Shown one piece after another: positions 7,194 through 15,172 of a stretch of DNA of 36,971 nucleotides. A program made the position numbers and the translations under genes. The stretch is from positions 1 to 36,971 of the forward strand of contig NZ_JAPCID010000070.1 in NCBI RefSeq assembly GCF_027587175.1, read 5' to 3'. Within the stretch, counting starts at the first letter, position 1, and each line of letters begins with the position of its first letter. This DNA comes from Solirubrobacter deserti. GTDB lineage: Bacteria; Actinomycetota; Thermoleophilia; Solirubrobacterales; Solirubrobacteraceae. A model generated the notes under the pieces. It did not search any database. It worked only from the letters and a program-made list of their open reading frames with translations, and was not told where the DNA came from.

Positions 7194-7786
7194 GTCTGCG
7201 GGCGGAAGTGGGAGGTGGCGCCGACCCGCCCGAGGCCCAGCGACGGCAGGATGGCCGGGACGCGGATCGACACGCGAACGTCGCCGCCCTCGCGCGTGGT
7301 GACCCGAAGGCCCCGCTCGAGTCCAGACGGGAGATGGCCGCGAGCGGCGCGTTCGGCGTCCGCGCCGACGGCGTGTGCGCGGGCGGCGGCGCGGGCCGCG
7401 ACCCGCGCGTGCCAGACCGCCTGCGCCGCCAGCACGGCCTGCCAGGCCAGCGCGACGACGACGATCACGAGCGGGAGCACCGCGATGAGCTCGACGGACG
7501 CCTGGCCGCTCGCTGAACCGGCACGAGGGCCCCGCGCCCGTCGCCCGCGGACGCGCGGAAAGGCGACGCGCACGGGCCCGCGCCGCGAGGACGCGACGGA
7601 ACCGGCGCCGCCCCGCGAGGACGCGACGGAACCGGCGGCGCGCGGCGGCGAGAAGGCGGCGCGGGCGGCATCGGGCGAGGGGCCTGGAGCGGCGGCGGCC
7701 CCCGTGCGAGACGTGAGCGGGTTCGGGCTCGCGGGTGGGGCGTGCGGGGCGGTCAGGCCTGCGGGGCGGACGGGGTGCGGCGGCAT
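7190..7786 (-). CDS. TadE-like prepilin with a long Pro/Ala/Arg leader
   Basis: A 198-residue TadE-family protein, first gene of the four-gene pilin operon. The TadE signature SGQASVELIAVLPLVIVVVALAW follows an unusually long leader of about 93 residues that is Pro/Ala-rich and then Arg-rich. The outside part is about 80 residues and contains RVTTREGGDVRVSIRVPAILP. The ATG at 7786 has GGAAA eight bases upstream; a later start would give a more ordinary leader, so the first 60-70 residues are less certain. A 30-bp tandem duplication lies within the leader. Its stop overlaps the next gene (ATGA). Processing by a prepilin peptidase just before the Gln-Ala-Ser segment is the family expectation. 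Confidence 0.75.
   Translation of the reverse strand: MPPHPVRPAGLTAPHAPPASPNPLTSRTGAAAAPGPSPDAARAAFSPPRAAGSVASSRGGAGSVASSRRGPVRVAFPRVRGRRARGPRAGSASGQASVELIAVLPLVIVVVALAWQAVLAAQAVWHARVAARAAARAHAVGADAERAARGHLPSGLERGLRVTTREGGDVRVSIRVPAILPSLGLGRVGATSHFRPQT
7583..7642. repeat. 30-bp tandem repeat in the prepilin leader
   Basis: CCGCGAGGACGCGACGGAAC begins at 7583 and again at 7613; the two 30-bp units are almost identical. In the protein this gives GSVASSRGGA followed by GSVASSRRGP. In-frame slippage duplication. Confidence 0.75.
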
Positions 7787-7836
7787 GCCGACACTTTCCG
7801 TCTTGGCCCTGTTGTGGGTCTAGACGCAGGTGTTAC

Positions 7837-7869
7837 AGAACTGTGCCGGCTTTGTGCCGACTTGGTTCT
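7837..7869 (-). terminator. Two-tier hairpin after the small membrane protein gene
   Basis: An outer stem AGAAC/GTTCT (7837-7841 with 7865-7869), an internal loop, then an inner 6-bp stem with an ACAAA loop on the minus strand. It starts at the stop codon of the gene at 7868-8239 and separates the regulator operon from the pilin operon. No T-run follows. Confidence 0.45.
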
Positions 7870-8239
7870 AGTAGGTGCGGTAGGAGCGCCAGACGCTGTA
7901 GATGGCCCAGCCGGCGGCGCCGAGCATGAGGAGCCAGAGCATGCCGCCGAGCAGGGCGAGCTCGTTCCAGAGGCGGCTGGTGGCGATCAGGGCGAAGAGT
8001 GCGAGGGCGGAGGCTCCGTAGAGCAGGCCGCGTTGGCGTTCTTCGAGCCCGAGGATGGTGTCGCGGTGCTCCATGTAGAGGCGGTAGCCGAAGAAGAACA
8101 TGCCGCCGAGGAACAGCACCGAGAAGATGTTGCGGATCGTGTTCGCGCCGGTGCCGCCGCCTGGCACGAGCCAGACGGCAACGGCGAGAAGCAGGACGAT
8201 GCCGAAGTTGCGGATATGTGCGTTGCGGTCCGGGCCCAC
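7868..8239 (-). CDS. Small four-helix membrane protein, function unknown
   Basis: A 123-residue hydrophobic protein with about four membrane segments (near residues 12-26, 37-51, 73-88 and 94-113) and a charged loop EHRDTILGLEERQRG between the second and third. No signature motif of a known transporter or sensor was seen. The GTG at 8239 lies only 12 bp after the stop of the response regulator gene, so the two are probably co-transcribed. The Shine-Dalgarno is weak (GAAG). A hairpin follows the stop. Co-transcription hints at a role connected with the regulator, but nothing in the protein shows this. Confidence 0.7.
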   Translation of the reverse strand: MGPDRNAHIRNFGIVLLLAVAVWLVPGGGTGANTIRNIFSVLFLGGMFFFGYRLYMEHRDTILGLEERQRGLLYGASALALFALIATSRLWNELALLGGMLWLLMLGAAGWAIYSVWRSYRTY

Positions 8240-8251
8240 CGGACTTCAACT

Positions 8252-9100
8252 TTAGCCCGCGCGGGCGAAATCAGGCTCGGGAACCGTCACCGGCTCCACG
8301 GCCGGCACCGGCACGTCACTCACGCCGGGCATCGCCTCCCCGAGGGCGGCGTCCTCGACGGGCTCGGCGGAGAAGCGGTAGCCGATGCCGAAGTGGGTGT
8401 GGATGTAGCGCCAGCTGGACGACGCCTTCTCGAGCTTCGAACGCAGCTTGCGCACGAAGACGTCGACGGAGCGGTCGCCGTGGACCATCGCGTAGCCCCA
8501 GACGCGCTGGTAGATCTCCTCGCGCTGCAGGACCTGGCCCTCGGCCTCGGCCAGCAGCTGGATGAGCTCGAACTCGCGGCGGGTCAGCTCGACCGAGACG
8601 CCGTTCACGAAGGCCTGGAACTGGTCCGCGCGGATCTCCACCTCGCCGATGACGACGGGGCCCTTGTCGACGCGCACGTCGGCGCGCTTGCGGCGCCGGA
8701 CGACGGCCTCGATGCGGGCGATGAGCTCCTCGGGGTGACAGGGCTTGGTGACCCAGTCGTCAGCGCCGAGCCGCAGGCCGCGGACGCGCTGGGCGACGGA
8801 GGACTGGCCCGTGCAGACGATCACGCCCAGCCCCGGGAGACGGGCGCAGAGCTTATCCAGGTACGTCCAGCCCTGCGGGCCGAGCACCGCGAGGTCGACC
8901 ACGACCGCGTTCAGGCGCATGGCCACCATGGCGTCCAGCGGGACGGGGGACGCCAACACGCGGTACTGCCAACCCATTCCCTCCAGGCGCTTGCCGAGCA
9001 CCTGCAGGAAACCGGTGTCGGAATCGATCACCGCGAGCCGGACGGCGGACTGACCACCCGGCGCGACGCCGGCGCGTCGCTCTTCGCTCATCGTCGTCAT
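8252..9100 (-). CDS. PhoB/OmpR-type response regulator
   Basis: A 282-residue two-domain regulator. Receiver domain about 20-135: Asp26, phosphoacceptor Asp69 in VVVDLAVLG, Thr97 and Lys119 in VTKPCHPEEL. The acidic pair usual after the first strand is Asp26-Ser27 here, so one Mg-binding acid is replaced (Asp28 may compensate). Winged-helix domain about 150-240, with recognition helix DRSVDVFVRKLRSKL and wing HTHFGIGYRF. A Pro/Glu/Val-rich tail of about 40 residues follows. It probably controls phosphate-response genes: it sits just downstream of pst-phoU and has its own 11-bp GT-repeat operator upstream. No histidine kinase gene is in the window. ATG at 9100; a second ATG three codons in is possible. 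GATACT at 9118-9113 is a candidate -10. Confidence 0.88.
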   Translation of the reverse strand: MTTMSEERRAGVAPGGQSAVRLAVIDSDTGFLQVLGKRLEGMGWQYRVLASPVPLDAMVAMRLNAVVVDLAVLGPQGWTYLDKLCARLPGLGVIVCTGQSSVAQRVRGLRLGADDWVTKPCHPEELIARIEAVVRRRKRADVRVDKGPVVIGEVEIRADQFQAFVNGVSVELTRREFELIQLLAEAEGQVLQREEIYQRVWGYAMVHGDRSVDVFVRKLRSKLEKASSSWRYIHTHFGIGYRFSAEPVEDAALGEAMPGVSDVPVPAVEPVTVPEPDFARAG

Positions 9101-9131
9101 CTCGCCGGGAACAGTATCCAGAGGGAGGTTT

Positions 9132-9188
9132 GTTATCGAGGGATAAACCTGGCGGGTAACGACCTGGTTACAAACCGGAAACCGGATC
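9132..9188. promoter_or_regulatory. Pho-box-like 11-bp repeats upstream of the response regulator
   Basis: GTAAC at 9156, GTTAC at 9167 and GAAAC at 9178 are exactly 11 bp apart on the + strand. GTTATCGAG at 9132 is slightly out of phase but recurs at pstS1 (14096). Likely site of autoregulation. The third unit is weak. Confidence 0.55.
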
Positions 9189-9251
9189 CGCCGAGAACGC
9201 GGGCCAAACGTGGGCTTCTGTGACGCAGCTCCGCGCCCTCCCCCAAACGGG

Positions 9252-9929
9252 TCAGTTCACGTGCGACGCGTCCGAGAACTCCCGGAACTGGCCGGTGACG
9301 ACGAACGCCACCTGCTCGCCGATGTCGACCGCGTTGTCGCCGATGCGCTCGATCGCGCGCGCGACGAGCATCATCGACATCGCCCACTCGCGCCGGTCGG
9401 CATCGGTGCCGACTTCCACGGCGCGCGAGAACACGCACCGGTTCAGGCGGTTGATCTCCGCGTCCTGGCGCACCAGGTCCTCGGCGACCGCGACGTCACG
9501 CAGCAGGAACGCCTGCTTGGACTGCTCGACCTCCGAGCGCGCGAGCTTGCCCATCTTGAAGATGTACTCGAGCATCTGCTCGTCCTTGGGCGGCTCGTAG
9601 CCGACCACGGGCAGCATCTTCGCGATGTTCACGCACTGGTCGCCCATCCGCTCCACGTGCTTGATCACGTGCAGCAGCGCGGCGACGAGCCGCAGGTCCG
9701 ACGCGACGGGCGCCTGCAGCGCGAGCAGGGACAGGATCCCCTGCTGCACCTCCAGGTAGCGCCCGTCGATGCGATCGTCATCGTGGATGACGATCGAAGC
9801 GAGCTCGATGTCCTGGTGCTCGAGCGCCTCGAGGGTCCGGTCCATGGTCTTGACGACCAGGTCGATCCCGCCGAGGGCCTGCACCTCGAGCTCGCGCAAC
9901 TCCTCCTGAAAATGCTGACGACCGCCCAC
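9252..9929 (-). CDS. phoU: PhoU phosphate signalling protein
   Basis: A 225-residue PhoU, the family's usual length, made of two three-helix bundles. The metal-binding E-x-x-x-D motifs of each half are present: HVERMGDQC and AIERIGDNA. PhoU couples the state of the Pst transporter to the phosphate-sensing histidine kinase on the inner face of the membrane and dampens the response when phosphate is plentiful. It is the last gene of pstSCAB-phoU, 25 bp after pstB. The GTG at 9929 was chosen because GGAGAGAG stands just before it; the frame continues upstream into pstB, where a start would be meaningless. The response regulator gene follows, separated by an intergenic region with its own operator-like repeats. 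Confidence 0.93.
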   Translation of the reverse strand: MGGRQHFQEELRELEVQALGGIDLVVKTMDRTLEALEHQDIELASIVIHDDDRIDGRYLEVQQGILSLLALQAPVASDLRLVAALLHVIKHVERMGDQCVNIAKMLPVVGYEPPKDEQMLEYIFKMGKLARSEVEQSKQAFLLRDVAVAEDLVRQDAEINRLNRCVFSRAVEVGTDADRREWAMSMMLVARAIERIGDNAVDIGEQVAFVVTGQFREFSDASHVN

Positions 9930-9954
9930 GATCTCTCTCCGAATCGGGGGGATG

Positions 9955-10761
9955 TCAGCCGAATCGGCCGCTGACGTAGTCCTCGGTCTCCTTGTGCGTC
10001 GGGTTGGAGAAGATCTTCTCCGTGGTGTCAACCTCGACGAGCCGGCCGGGCTTGCCCGTGCCCTCGATGTTGAAGAACGCCGTGTTGTCGCTCGCACGCG
10101 ACGCCTGCTGCATGTTGTGCGTGACGATCACGATCGTGTACTCCTTCTTGAGCTCGGTGATCAGGTCCTCGATCGCGAGCGTGGAGATCGGGTCGAGGGC
10201 CGAGGCGGGCTCGTCCATCAGCAGCACGTCCGGCTCGACGGCCGTCGCGCGGGCGATGCACAGGCGCTGCTGCTGGCCGCCGGACAGGCCCATGCCGGGC
10301 TTGCCGAGACGGTCCTTGACCTCGTCCCACAGATTCGCGCCGCGCAGCGCGCGCTCGACGATCGCGTCCAGGTCGGACTTCTTGATCTTGCGCGAGTTGA
10401 GCTTCAGGCCGGCCGCGACGTTGTCGTAGATCGACATCGTCGGGAACGGGTTCGGCGCCTGGAAGACCATGCCGATCTGGCGGCGGACCTGGACGGGGTC
10501 GGCGTCGGCGGCGTAGATGTCGACGTCGTCGAGCAGGACCTCGCCGTCGGCGTACGCCCCCGGAACGAGCTCGTGCATGCGGTTCAGCGAGCGCAGGAAC
10601 GTCGACTTGCCGCAGCCGGAGGAGCCGATGAGGGCCGTGACCTTGTTCGGCTCGATCGTGATGTTGACGCCCTTGACCGCCAGGAAGCTGCCGTAGTACA
10701 GGTCCAGGTCGGTGGCCGTGATGCTCTTGGCCTGGACGGGCGTGTGGGCGGGAGCGGTCAT
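9955..10761 (-). CDS. pstB: Phosphate ABC transporter ATP-binding protein (first pst system)
   Basis: A 268-residue PstB. Walker A GSSGCGKS (46-53), Q-loop [10 protein letters not shown] with Gln101, signature LSGGQQQR from Leu159, Walker B VLLMDEP with Asp183-Glu184, and switch His215 in VTHNMQQ. The PNPFP after the Q-loop and the [10 protein letters not shown] segment are typical of PstB among ABC ATPases. It powers phosphate import through PstC-PstA. The ATG at 10761 overlaps the pstA stop (ATGA). Confidence 0.96.
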   Translation of the reverse strand: MTAPAHTPVQAKSITATDLDLYYGSFLAVKGVNITIEPNKVTALIGSSGCGKSTFLRSLNRMHELVPGAYADGEVLLDDVDIYAADADPVQVRRQIGMVFQAPNPFPTMSIYDNVAAGLKLNSRKIKKSDLDAIVERALRGANLWDEVKDRLGKPGMGLSGGQQQRLCIARATAVEPDVLLMDEPASALDPISTLAIEDLITELKKEYTIVIVTHNMQQASRASDNTAFFNIEGTGKPGRLVEVDTTEKIFSNPTHKETEDYVSGRFG

Positions 10762-11930
10762 CGGATCTCCGTGCCGAAGCGGCGGTAGATGAAGCGAGCG
10801 GTGATGTTGAGCACCATGACGATCAGGATCAGCACGAGCGCGGCGGTCCACGCGCGATCGATCGACGGCTCAGGCGGCACGCCGGGGGACTTGTAGGAGT
10901 TGAAGGCGAAGACCGCGAGGTTCTGCATGCGGCCGTCGAACGGGTTCACGTTCACGGACGAGACGACGCCCACGGTGATCAGCAGCGGCGCGGTCTCACC
11001 GATGATGCGGGCGACCGCGAGCACCACGCCGGTGACGATGCCGCCGAGCGCCGTCGGGAGCACGACCTTGACGATCGTGCGCCACTTGGACACGCCGAGG
11101 GCGTAGGACGCCTCGCGCAGCGAGTTCGGGACGATCCGCAGCATCTCCTCGGTGGAGCGCACGACGATCGGGATCATCAGCACCGACAGCGCGACCGAGC
11201 CCATGATGCCGAGGCGGATGCCCGGGCCGAAGAAGATCGAGAACAGCGAGAACGCGAACAGGCCGGCGACGATCGACGGGATGCCGGTCATGACGTCCAC
11301 GAAGAACGTGAGCGCGCGCTTGAGGCGGCCCTGGCCGTATTCCTGCAGGTAGATCGCGGCGAGGATGCCGATCGGCACCGAGATCAGCGTCGCGCAGCCC
11401 GTGATGATCAGCGTGCCGTAGATGGCGTGGACCGCGCCGCCGCCCTCGCCGATGACGCCGCGCATCGACCACGTGAAGAACTCGCCGTCGAAGCGCGCGG
11501 CACCGCGCGAGACGACGGTGTAGAGCAGCGAGATGAGCGGCGCGAGCGCGAGCGCGAAGGCGGCGACGATGGCGTAGGTGAAGCCGCGGTCGGTGGCGCG
11601 GCGCTTGCCCTCGACGGCGCGCGAGACAACGTACTGCGCGGCACCGCCGACGACGACCGTGCCGACGACCCAGAGGGCCCAGTTCCACCCGATGGCCGCG
11701 ACGAGGCCCGCCATCACGACGGCGGTCGCGGCGACGATGCCCCACGGCGCCCACCCCGGGAGGACCTTGCCGGCCACCTGCACGGGCGGACGCACGCGCG
11801 CCGGCGCGGCGACCGTATGAGCGTCCTCGGCGTGCGCGTGGGCGTTGGACGCCAACGAGCCGAGCCCCGGCACGTCGGCGTTGGGGTCGGTGTCGGTCAC
11901 GTCTTCCCGTTGAGTCGGTTCGGTGCTCAT
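10758..11930 (-). CDS. pstA: Phosphate ABC transporter permease PstA (first system), N-terminally extended
   Basis: A 390-residue PstA, about 90 longer than usual. The core (from about residue 117) has the ABC permease segments and the EAA-loop signature [22 protein letters not shown]. The extension holds a polar His/Asp-rich region (1-55) and two extra predicted membrane helices (about 62-80 and 83-102). PstA pairs with PstC to form the channel; the extra helices are probably peripheral. ATG at 11930, one base after the pstC stop, so translation is coupled. The 3' end overlaps pstB by 4 bp. Confidence 0.95.
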   Translation of the reverse strand: MSTEPTQREDVTDTDPNADVPGLGSLASNAHAHAEDAHTVAAPARVRPPVQVAGKVLPGWAPWGIVAATAVVMAGLVAAIGWNWALWVVGTVVVGGAAQYVVSRAVEGKRRATDRGFTYAIVAAFALALAPLISLLYTVVSRGAARFDGEFFTWSMRGVIGEGGGAVHAIYGTLIITGCATLISVPIGILAAIYLQEYGQGRLKRALTFFVDVMTGIPSIVAGLFAFSLFSIFFGPGIRLGIMGSVALSVLMIPIVVRSTEEMLRIVPNSLREASYALGVSKWRTIVKVVLPTALGGIVTGVVLAVARIIGETAPLLITVGVVSSVNVNPFDGRMQNLAVFAFNSYKSPGVPPEPSIDRAWTAALVLILIVMVLNITARFIYRRFGTEIR

Positions 11931-11931
11931 C

Positions 11932-12879
11932 TCAGATACGCATCTGTCGGTTGATCACCGTGCGCGCGGCCATGTTGACCACGAGCGTGACGGCGAAGAG
12001 GACAAGACCAGAGGCGATCAGGGCGTTGACCGCAAGACCGGAGGACTCGGGGAAGTCGAGCGCGATGTTGGCCGCGATGGTCGAGGGGTTGCCCGAGCCG
12101 ATCAGGTCGAACGTGATCGCGCCGGAGACCGAGAGCACGATCGCAACGGCCATCGTCTCGCCGAGCGCGCGGCCGAGGCCGAGCATCGACGCCGAGATGA
12201 TCGCGGACTTGCCGAACGGCAGCACGGTGAGGCGGATCATCTCCCAGCGCGTGGCGCCGAGGGCGAGCGCGCCCTCCTGCAGCCGGCGCGGCGTCTGCTC
12301 GAACACCGAGCGCGTAACCGCCGTGATGATCGGCAGGATCATCACCGCCAGCACGGCGGCGACGACCAGCATCGTGCGCCCGGTGGCGGACGCGGGACCC
12401 TCGAAGAACGGAAGCCAGCCGAGGTTGTCCTCGAGCCAGCGCAGCAGGCCGACCGAGGCCGGGCCGAGCACCGCGATGCCCCAGAGGCCGTAGATGACGC
12501 TCGGGATCGCGGCCAGCAGGTCGATCAGGTAGCTCATCGGCTGCGCGATCCGCCGCGGGGCGATGTGGCTGATGAACAGCGCGACCGCGACCGACAGCGG
12601 CACCGCGATCACGATGGCGATCGTGGCCGCGATGATCGTGCCGAAGGTCAGCGGCCAGATGTAGGCGAGCAGGTTCTCGCCGCCCGGGAGATCCTCGGCA
12701 CTGGCCGTGATGGCCGGCCAGGCGCGGACGATCAGGAAGAGGGCGACACCGGCGAGCGTGGCCAGGATGACCACGCCCGCTCCGGTCGCGAGGCCTCGAA
12801 AGACGCGGTCCCCGGCGCCGCCCCGGGCGGGCCCGCCGCGAACTACTGACTGCAGGTCGTCGACGTTGGTCGAACTCAC
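11932..12879 (-). CDS. pstC: Phosphate ABC transporter permease PstC (first system)
   Basis: A 315-residue PstC with about six membrane helices and the permease EAA motif EGALALGATRWEMIRLTVLP. The segments LLAAIPSVIYGLWGI and GLGRALGETMAVAIV are hallmark PstC sequences. It lies 38 bp downstream of pstS and is followed by pstA after one base. The start is a GTG (12879) with a poor Shine-Dalgarno; AGGAG lies too far upstream (15 bp), so efficiency may be lower than for pstS. It forms the phosphate channel with PstA. Confidence 0.95.
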   Translation of the reverse strand: MSSTNVDDLQSVVRGGPARGGAGDRVFRGLATGAGVVILATLAGVALFLIVRAWPAITASAEDLPGGENLLAYIWPLTFGTIIAATIAIVIAVPLSVAVALFISHIAPRRIAQPMSYLIDLLAAIPSVIYGLWGIAVLGPASVGLLRWLEDNLGWLPFFEGPASATGRTMLVVAAVLAVMILPIITAVTRSVFEQTPRRLQEGALALGATRWEMIRLTVLPFGKSAIISASMLGLGRALGETMAVAIVLSVSGAITFDLIGSGNPSTIAANIALDFPESSGLAVNALIASGLVLFAVTLVVNMAARTVINRQMRI

Positions 12880-12917
12880 GTCTATCTCAGCGCTCCTGTG
12901 CTTCTTCGGGTGGTGGG

Positions 12918-14036
12918 CTAGCTCGCGGCGATCGCGTCGACCGCGGGCTGCACCTTCTGGCGAACAGCATCGCTGATCGGGGCCGAGCCCGCGTTCGAGG
13001 CGGCCGCTTCCTGTCCCTCAGGGCTGATGATGTAGTTGATGAAGCCCTTGACGAGCGCGCCCTGGGCCGCGTCGTCGTACTGCGTGCAGGCCATAATGTA
13101 GGAGACGAGCACGATCGGGTACGTGCCGGCCTCGGTCGTCTCGCGGTTGAGGTCGTACGTGAACACGTGCGCACCCGGGTCGTCGGTCTCCTGGGACGCC
13201 TCGACGATCTTGGCCGCGGCCTCGGGCGTCGGGCCGACGAACTCCTCGCCGACCTTGATGCTGGCCGTGCCCAGCTCGCCGGCCTGAGAGGCGTCGGCGT
13301 AGCCGATGGCGCCCGCGCCGGCCTTGACGGCGTCCACGACGCCGGACGTGCCCTGCGCCGCCTCGCCGCCCTTGACGGGCCAATCGCCGCTGATCTCGAA
13401 GTCCCAGACGTCAGGGGCCACGGCGGCGAGGTACTCGACGAAGTTCTCCGTCGTGCCCGACTCGTCGGCGCGGTTGACCACCGTGATGCGGTCGCTCGGC
13501 AGCTGCGCGTCCGGGTTGTCGGCCTTGATGGCCGCGTCGTCCCAGGTCTTGATCTCCTGCTTGAAGATCTTCGCCACCGTCTCCGGCGAGAGCTGCAGGT
13601 TGTCGACGCCCTCGAGGTTGTAGATGACGGCGATCGGCGAGATGTAGGCCGGAATCTCGATCAGGTTGTCGGGGCCGCCGCAGCGCTCCTGGGCGCCGGT
13701 GAGCTCCTCGTCGGCGAGGTGCGCGTCGGTGCCGCCGAAGGCGGTGCCGCCGGCGACGAACTGCTCGCGACCGCCGCCCGAGCCCACCGGGTCGTAGGAG
13801 ATGGTGGCGCCGGGGTTGGCCTCGCCGAAGCCGGCGATCCAGGCCTGCATGGCGGCTTCCTGCGAAGACGCACCGGCGCCGGCGATGTTGCCCTCGAGCT
13901 CCTCCGCCGCGGGCGTGCTCTCACCACCGGCAGCCGGGGTGTTGGTCGGCTCCTCCTCGTTGGAGGCACCGCAGGCAGCCAGCGTCAGCGCGGCGGCGAA
14001 GGCCACGCACGCCGGCATGAACCGCTTCGAAATCAT
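12918..14036 (-). CDS. pstS: Phosphate-binding lipoprotein PstS (first system)
   Basis: A 372-residue periplasmic-type binding protein anchored as a lipoprotein: signal peptide with lipobox TLAAC (Cys22), then an acidic Pro/Glu/Thr linker of about 25 residues. Phosphate-binding motifs are GAGASSQEAAMQ at the start of the fold and NRADESGTTENF in the middle; GAIGYADAS follows. It catches phosphate outside the membrane and passes it to PstC-PstA. ATG at 14036 with AAGGAAGGG upstream. A four-unit array of 11-bp GT repeats (14096-14139) lies 60-100 bp upstream, consistent with phosphate-starvation control of the whole operon. Confidence 0.96.
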   Translation of the reverse strand: MISKRFMPACVAFAAALTLAACGASNEEEPTNTPAAGGESTPAAEELEGNIAGAGASSQEAAMQAWIAGFGEANPGATISYDPVGSGGGREQFVAGGTAFGGTDAHLADEELTGAQERCGGPDNLIEIPAYISPIAVIYNLEGVDNLQLSPETVAKIFKQEIKTWDDAAIKADNPDAQLPSDRITVVNRADESGTTENFVEYLAAVAPDVWDFEISGDWPVKGGEAAQGTSGVVDAVKAGAGAIGYADASQAGELGTASIKVGEEFVGPTPEAAAKIVEASQETDDPGAHVFTYDLNRETTEAGTYPIVLVSYIMACTQYDDAAQGALVKGFINYIISPEGQEAAASNAGSAPISDAVRQKVQPAVDAIAAS

Positions 14037-14095
14037 CGAACCCTTCCTTCTGTATCCATGAGCCGGCGACCCTGGCAGGCCGTCGGCGCAAGTCT

Positions 14096-14139
14096 GTTAT
14101 CGAGACGTTTCCGACCTGTGAAAAGGATGTGAAGGCTCC
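14096..14139. promoter_or_regulatory. Pho-box-like array, four 11-bp units, upstream of pstS1
   Basis: On the + strand, GTTAT (14096), GTTTC (14107), GTGAA (14118) and GTGAA (14129) start at exact 11-bp steps. On the gene strand this reads as TTCACA repeats followed by GATAAC, a possible -10. It overlaps the stop codon and last 43 bp of the regulator gene at 14097-14477. The 11-bp spacing is that of known Pho boxes. Confidence 0.75.
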
Positions 14140-14477
14140 GGCTGGAACCGGTAGCCGAAGCCGAAGTGCGTGTGGATGAACCCCCACTCCGGCAACGCGG
14201 CTGCGAGCTTGGTCCTCAGCTTGTGCACGTACACATCCACGGACCGATCCTGTCCGCGTAGCGGCGCTCCCCACACCGTCTCGTACAGCTCCTCGCGCGC
14301 CACGATCCGCCCCTCACGCCGCGCCAGCGCGGCCAGCAACTCCAGCTCGCGGACGGACAGCGACAGCGTGCGACCGCGGGCCCGGGCCAGGTGCTCTGAG
14401 GGTCGAATCTCCAGGTCCCCGGCAACCAAGACTTCGATCGGCTCACTTGTCTGCACGAGCCGTACCTTGTGCGGCAA
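14097..14477 (-). CDS. Receiver-less winged-helix regulator (OmpR/PhoB DNA-binding domain only)
   Basis: A 126-residue protein with an OmpR/PhoB-type winged-helix domain (about 18-112) and no room for a receiver. The recognition helix DRSVDVYVHKLRTKL (78-91) and wing HTHFGFGYRF are almost the same as in the full response regulator at 8252-9100 (DRSVDVFVRKLRSKL, HTHFGIGYRF). It should therefore recognise the same or very similar sites without phosphorylation control. The start is a TTG at 14477 with GGAG eight bases before; a GTG seven codons further in is an alternative. It sits between two GT-repeat arrays: one upstream (14491-14534) and one covering its own 3' end, which serves pstS1. It could be a co-activator or a competitor of the response regulator. 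Confidence 0.8.
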   Translation of the reverse strand: MPHKVRLVQTSEPIEVLVAGDLEIRPSEHLARARGRTLSLSVRELELLAALARREGRIVAREELYETVWGAPLRGQDRSVDVYVHKLRTKLAAALPEWGFIHTHFGFGYRFQPEPSHPFHRSETSR

Positions 14478-14490
14478 GCGCCGCGCTCCG

Positions 14491-14534
14491 GTTACGCGGC
14501 CGTGAACTCGCTGTTATCAGGTTGTGAAGGCGGC
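14491..14534. promoter_or_regulatory. Pho-box-like array, four 11-bp units, upstream of the receiver-less regulator
   Basis: GTTAC (14491), GTGAA (14502), GTTAT (14513) and GTGAA (14524) follow each other at exactly 11 bp on the + strand. The array overlaps the stop codon and last 43 bp of the HD-domain gene and ends 14 bp before the start of the regulator at 14477. Confidence 0.7.
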
Positions 14535-15109
14535 AGCACGTCGAGCGCCCACAACTCGAACTCGAGCTGATCCACGAGCGCGAGGTCCTGCGTGCTCGCG
14601 CGCAGCATCTCCAGGCTGGCGCGGTAGTGCTCCAGTTTCCGGCCCAGCAGCTCGCTCGGGTCGCGGATGGCCTTCCCGCGCAGCTCGCGCACCTTGGCGA
14701 CCTTGTCGGCGGCGTAGATCGCGCACGCGTCGCGACCGGCGGCGGCCACCTGGTCGCGCAGCGCGCTCTTGCGCGCCGCGTAGGCCTGGATGCTCGGGTT
14801 CTCGGTGACGGCGGCCACCAGCCGCGCCACCCGTGAGCCGAACCGCCGGTGCACGTCGTCGAGCGTGACGCTGGTGTTCTCGACGATGTCGTGCAGCACG
14901 CCCGCGGTCACCACGTCGTCGTCGAAGTCGCGCCCGTTGAGCAGCGACGCCACCTCCAGCGGGTGCAGGACGAACGGCGCCTGGTCCACCTCCCGGCGCT
15001 GATCGGCATGCATGATCAGCGCCCACTCGACGGCGCGGCGGACGGGAGGACGGGTTTCGGCGAACGGCGGCAGGCGTGTTGTCAGCACCCTGTCCAAAGT
15101 ATCGTTCAC
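14492..15109 (-). CDS. HD-domain protein, (p)ppGpp hydrolase-like
   Basis: A 205-residue stand-alone HD phosphohydrolase of the RelA/SpoT hydrolase type. Metal-binding and catalytic residues are visible: His34 (MHADQRR), His49 (FVLHPLEV), His73-Asp74 in VLHDIVENT with Glu77-Asn78, and Asp135 in AADKVAKV. There is no synthetase, TGS or ACT domain, so it resembles small alarmone hydrolases or MESH1-like enzymes, which remove the 3' pyrophosphate of (p)ppGpp. The substrate cannot be proven from sequence. The GTG at 15109 has only a weak AAGG upstream. It lies 63 bp after the surface-protein operon, with a small CCGCC-TT-GGCGG hairpin between, and just before the receiver-less regulator. Phosphate starvation and the stringent response are linked in many bacteria. 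Confidence 0.8.
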   Translation of the reverse strand: MNDTLDRVLTTRLPPFAETRPPVRRAVEWALIMHADQRREVDQAPFVLHPLEVASLLNGRDFDDDVVTAGVLHDIVENTSVTLDDVHRRFGSRVARLVAAVTENPSIQAYAARKSALRDQVAAAGRDACAIYAADKVAKVRELRGKAIRDPSELLGRKLEHYRASLEMLRASTQDLALVDQLEFELWALDVLPPSQPDNSEFTAA

Positions 15110-15172
15110 AACTGCCGCCTTGGCGGGCTGAGCGTCAAGCGGATCAAGCCGCCGGGTTCCGCGGGTGGAGCG

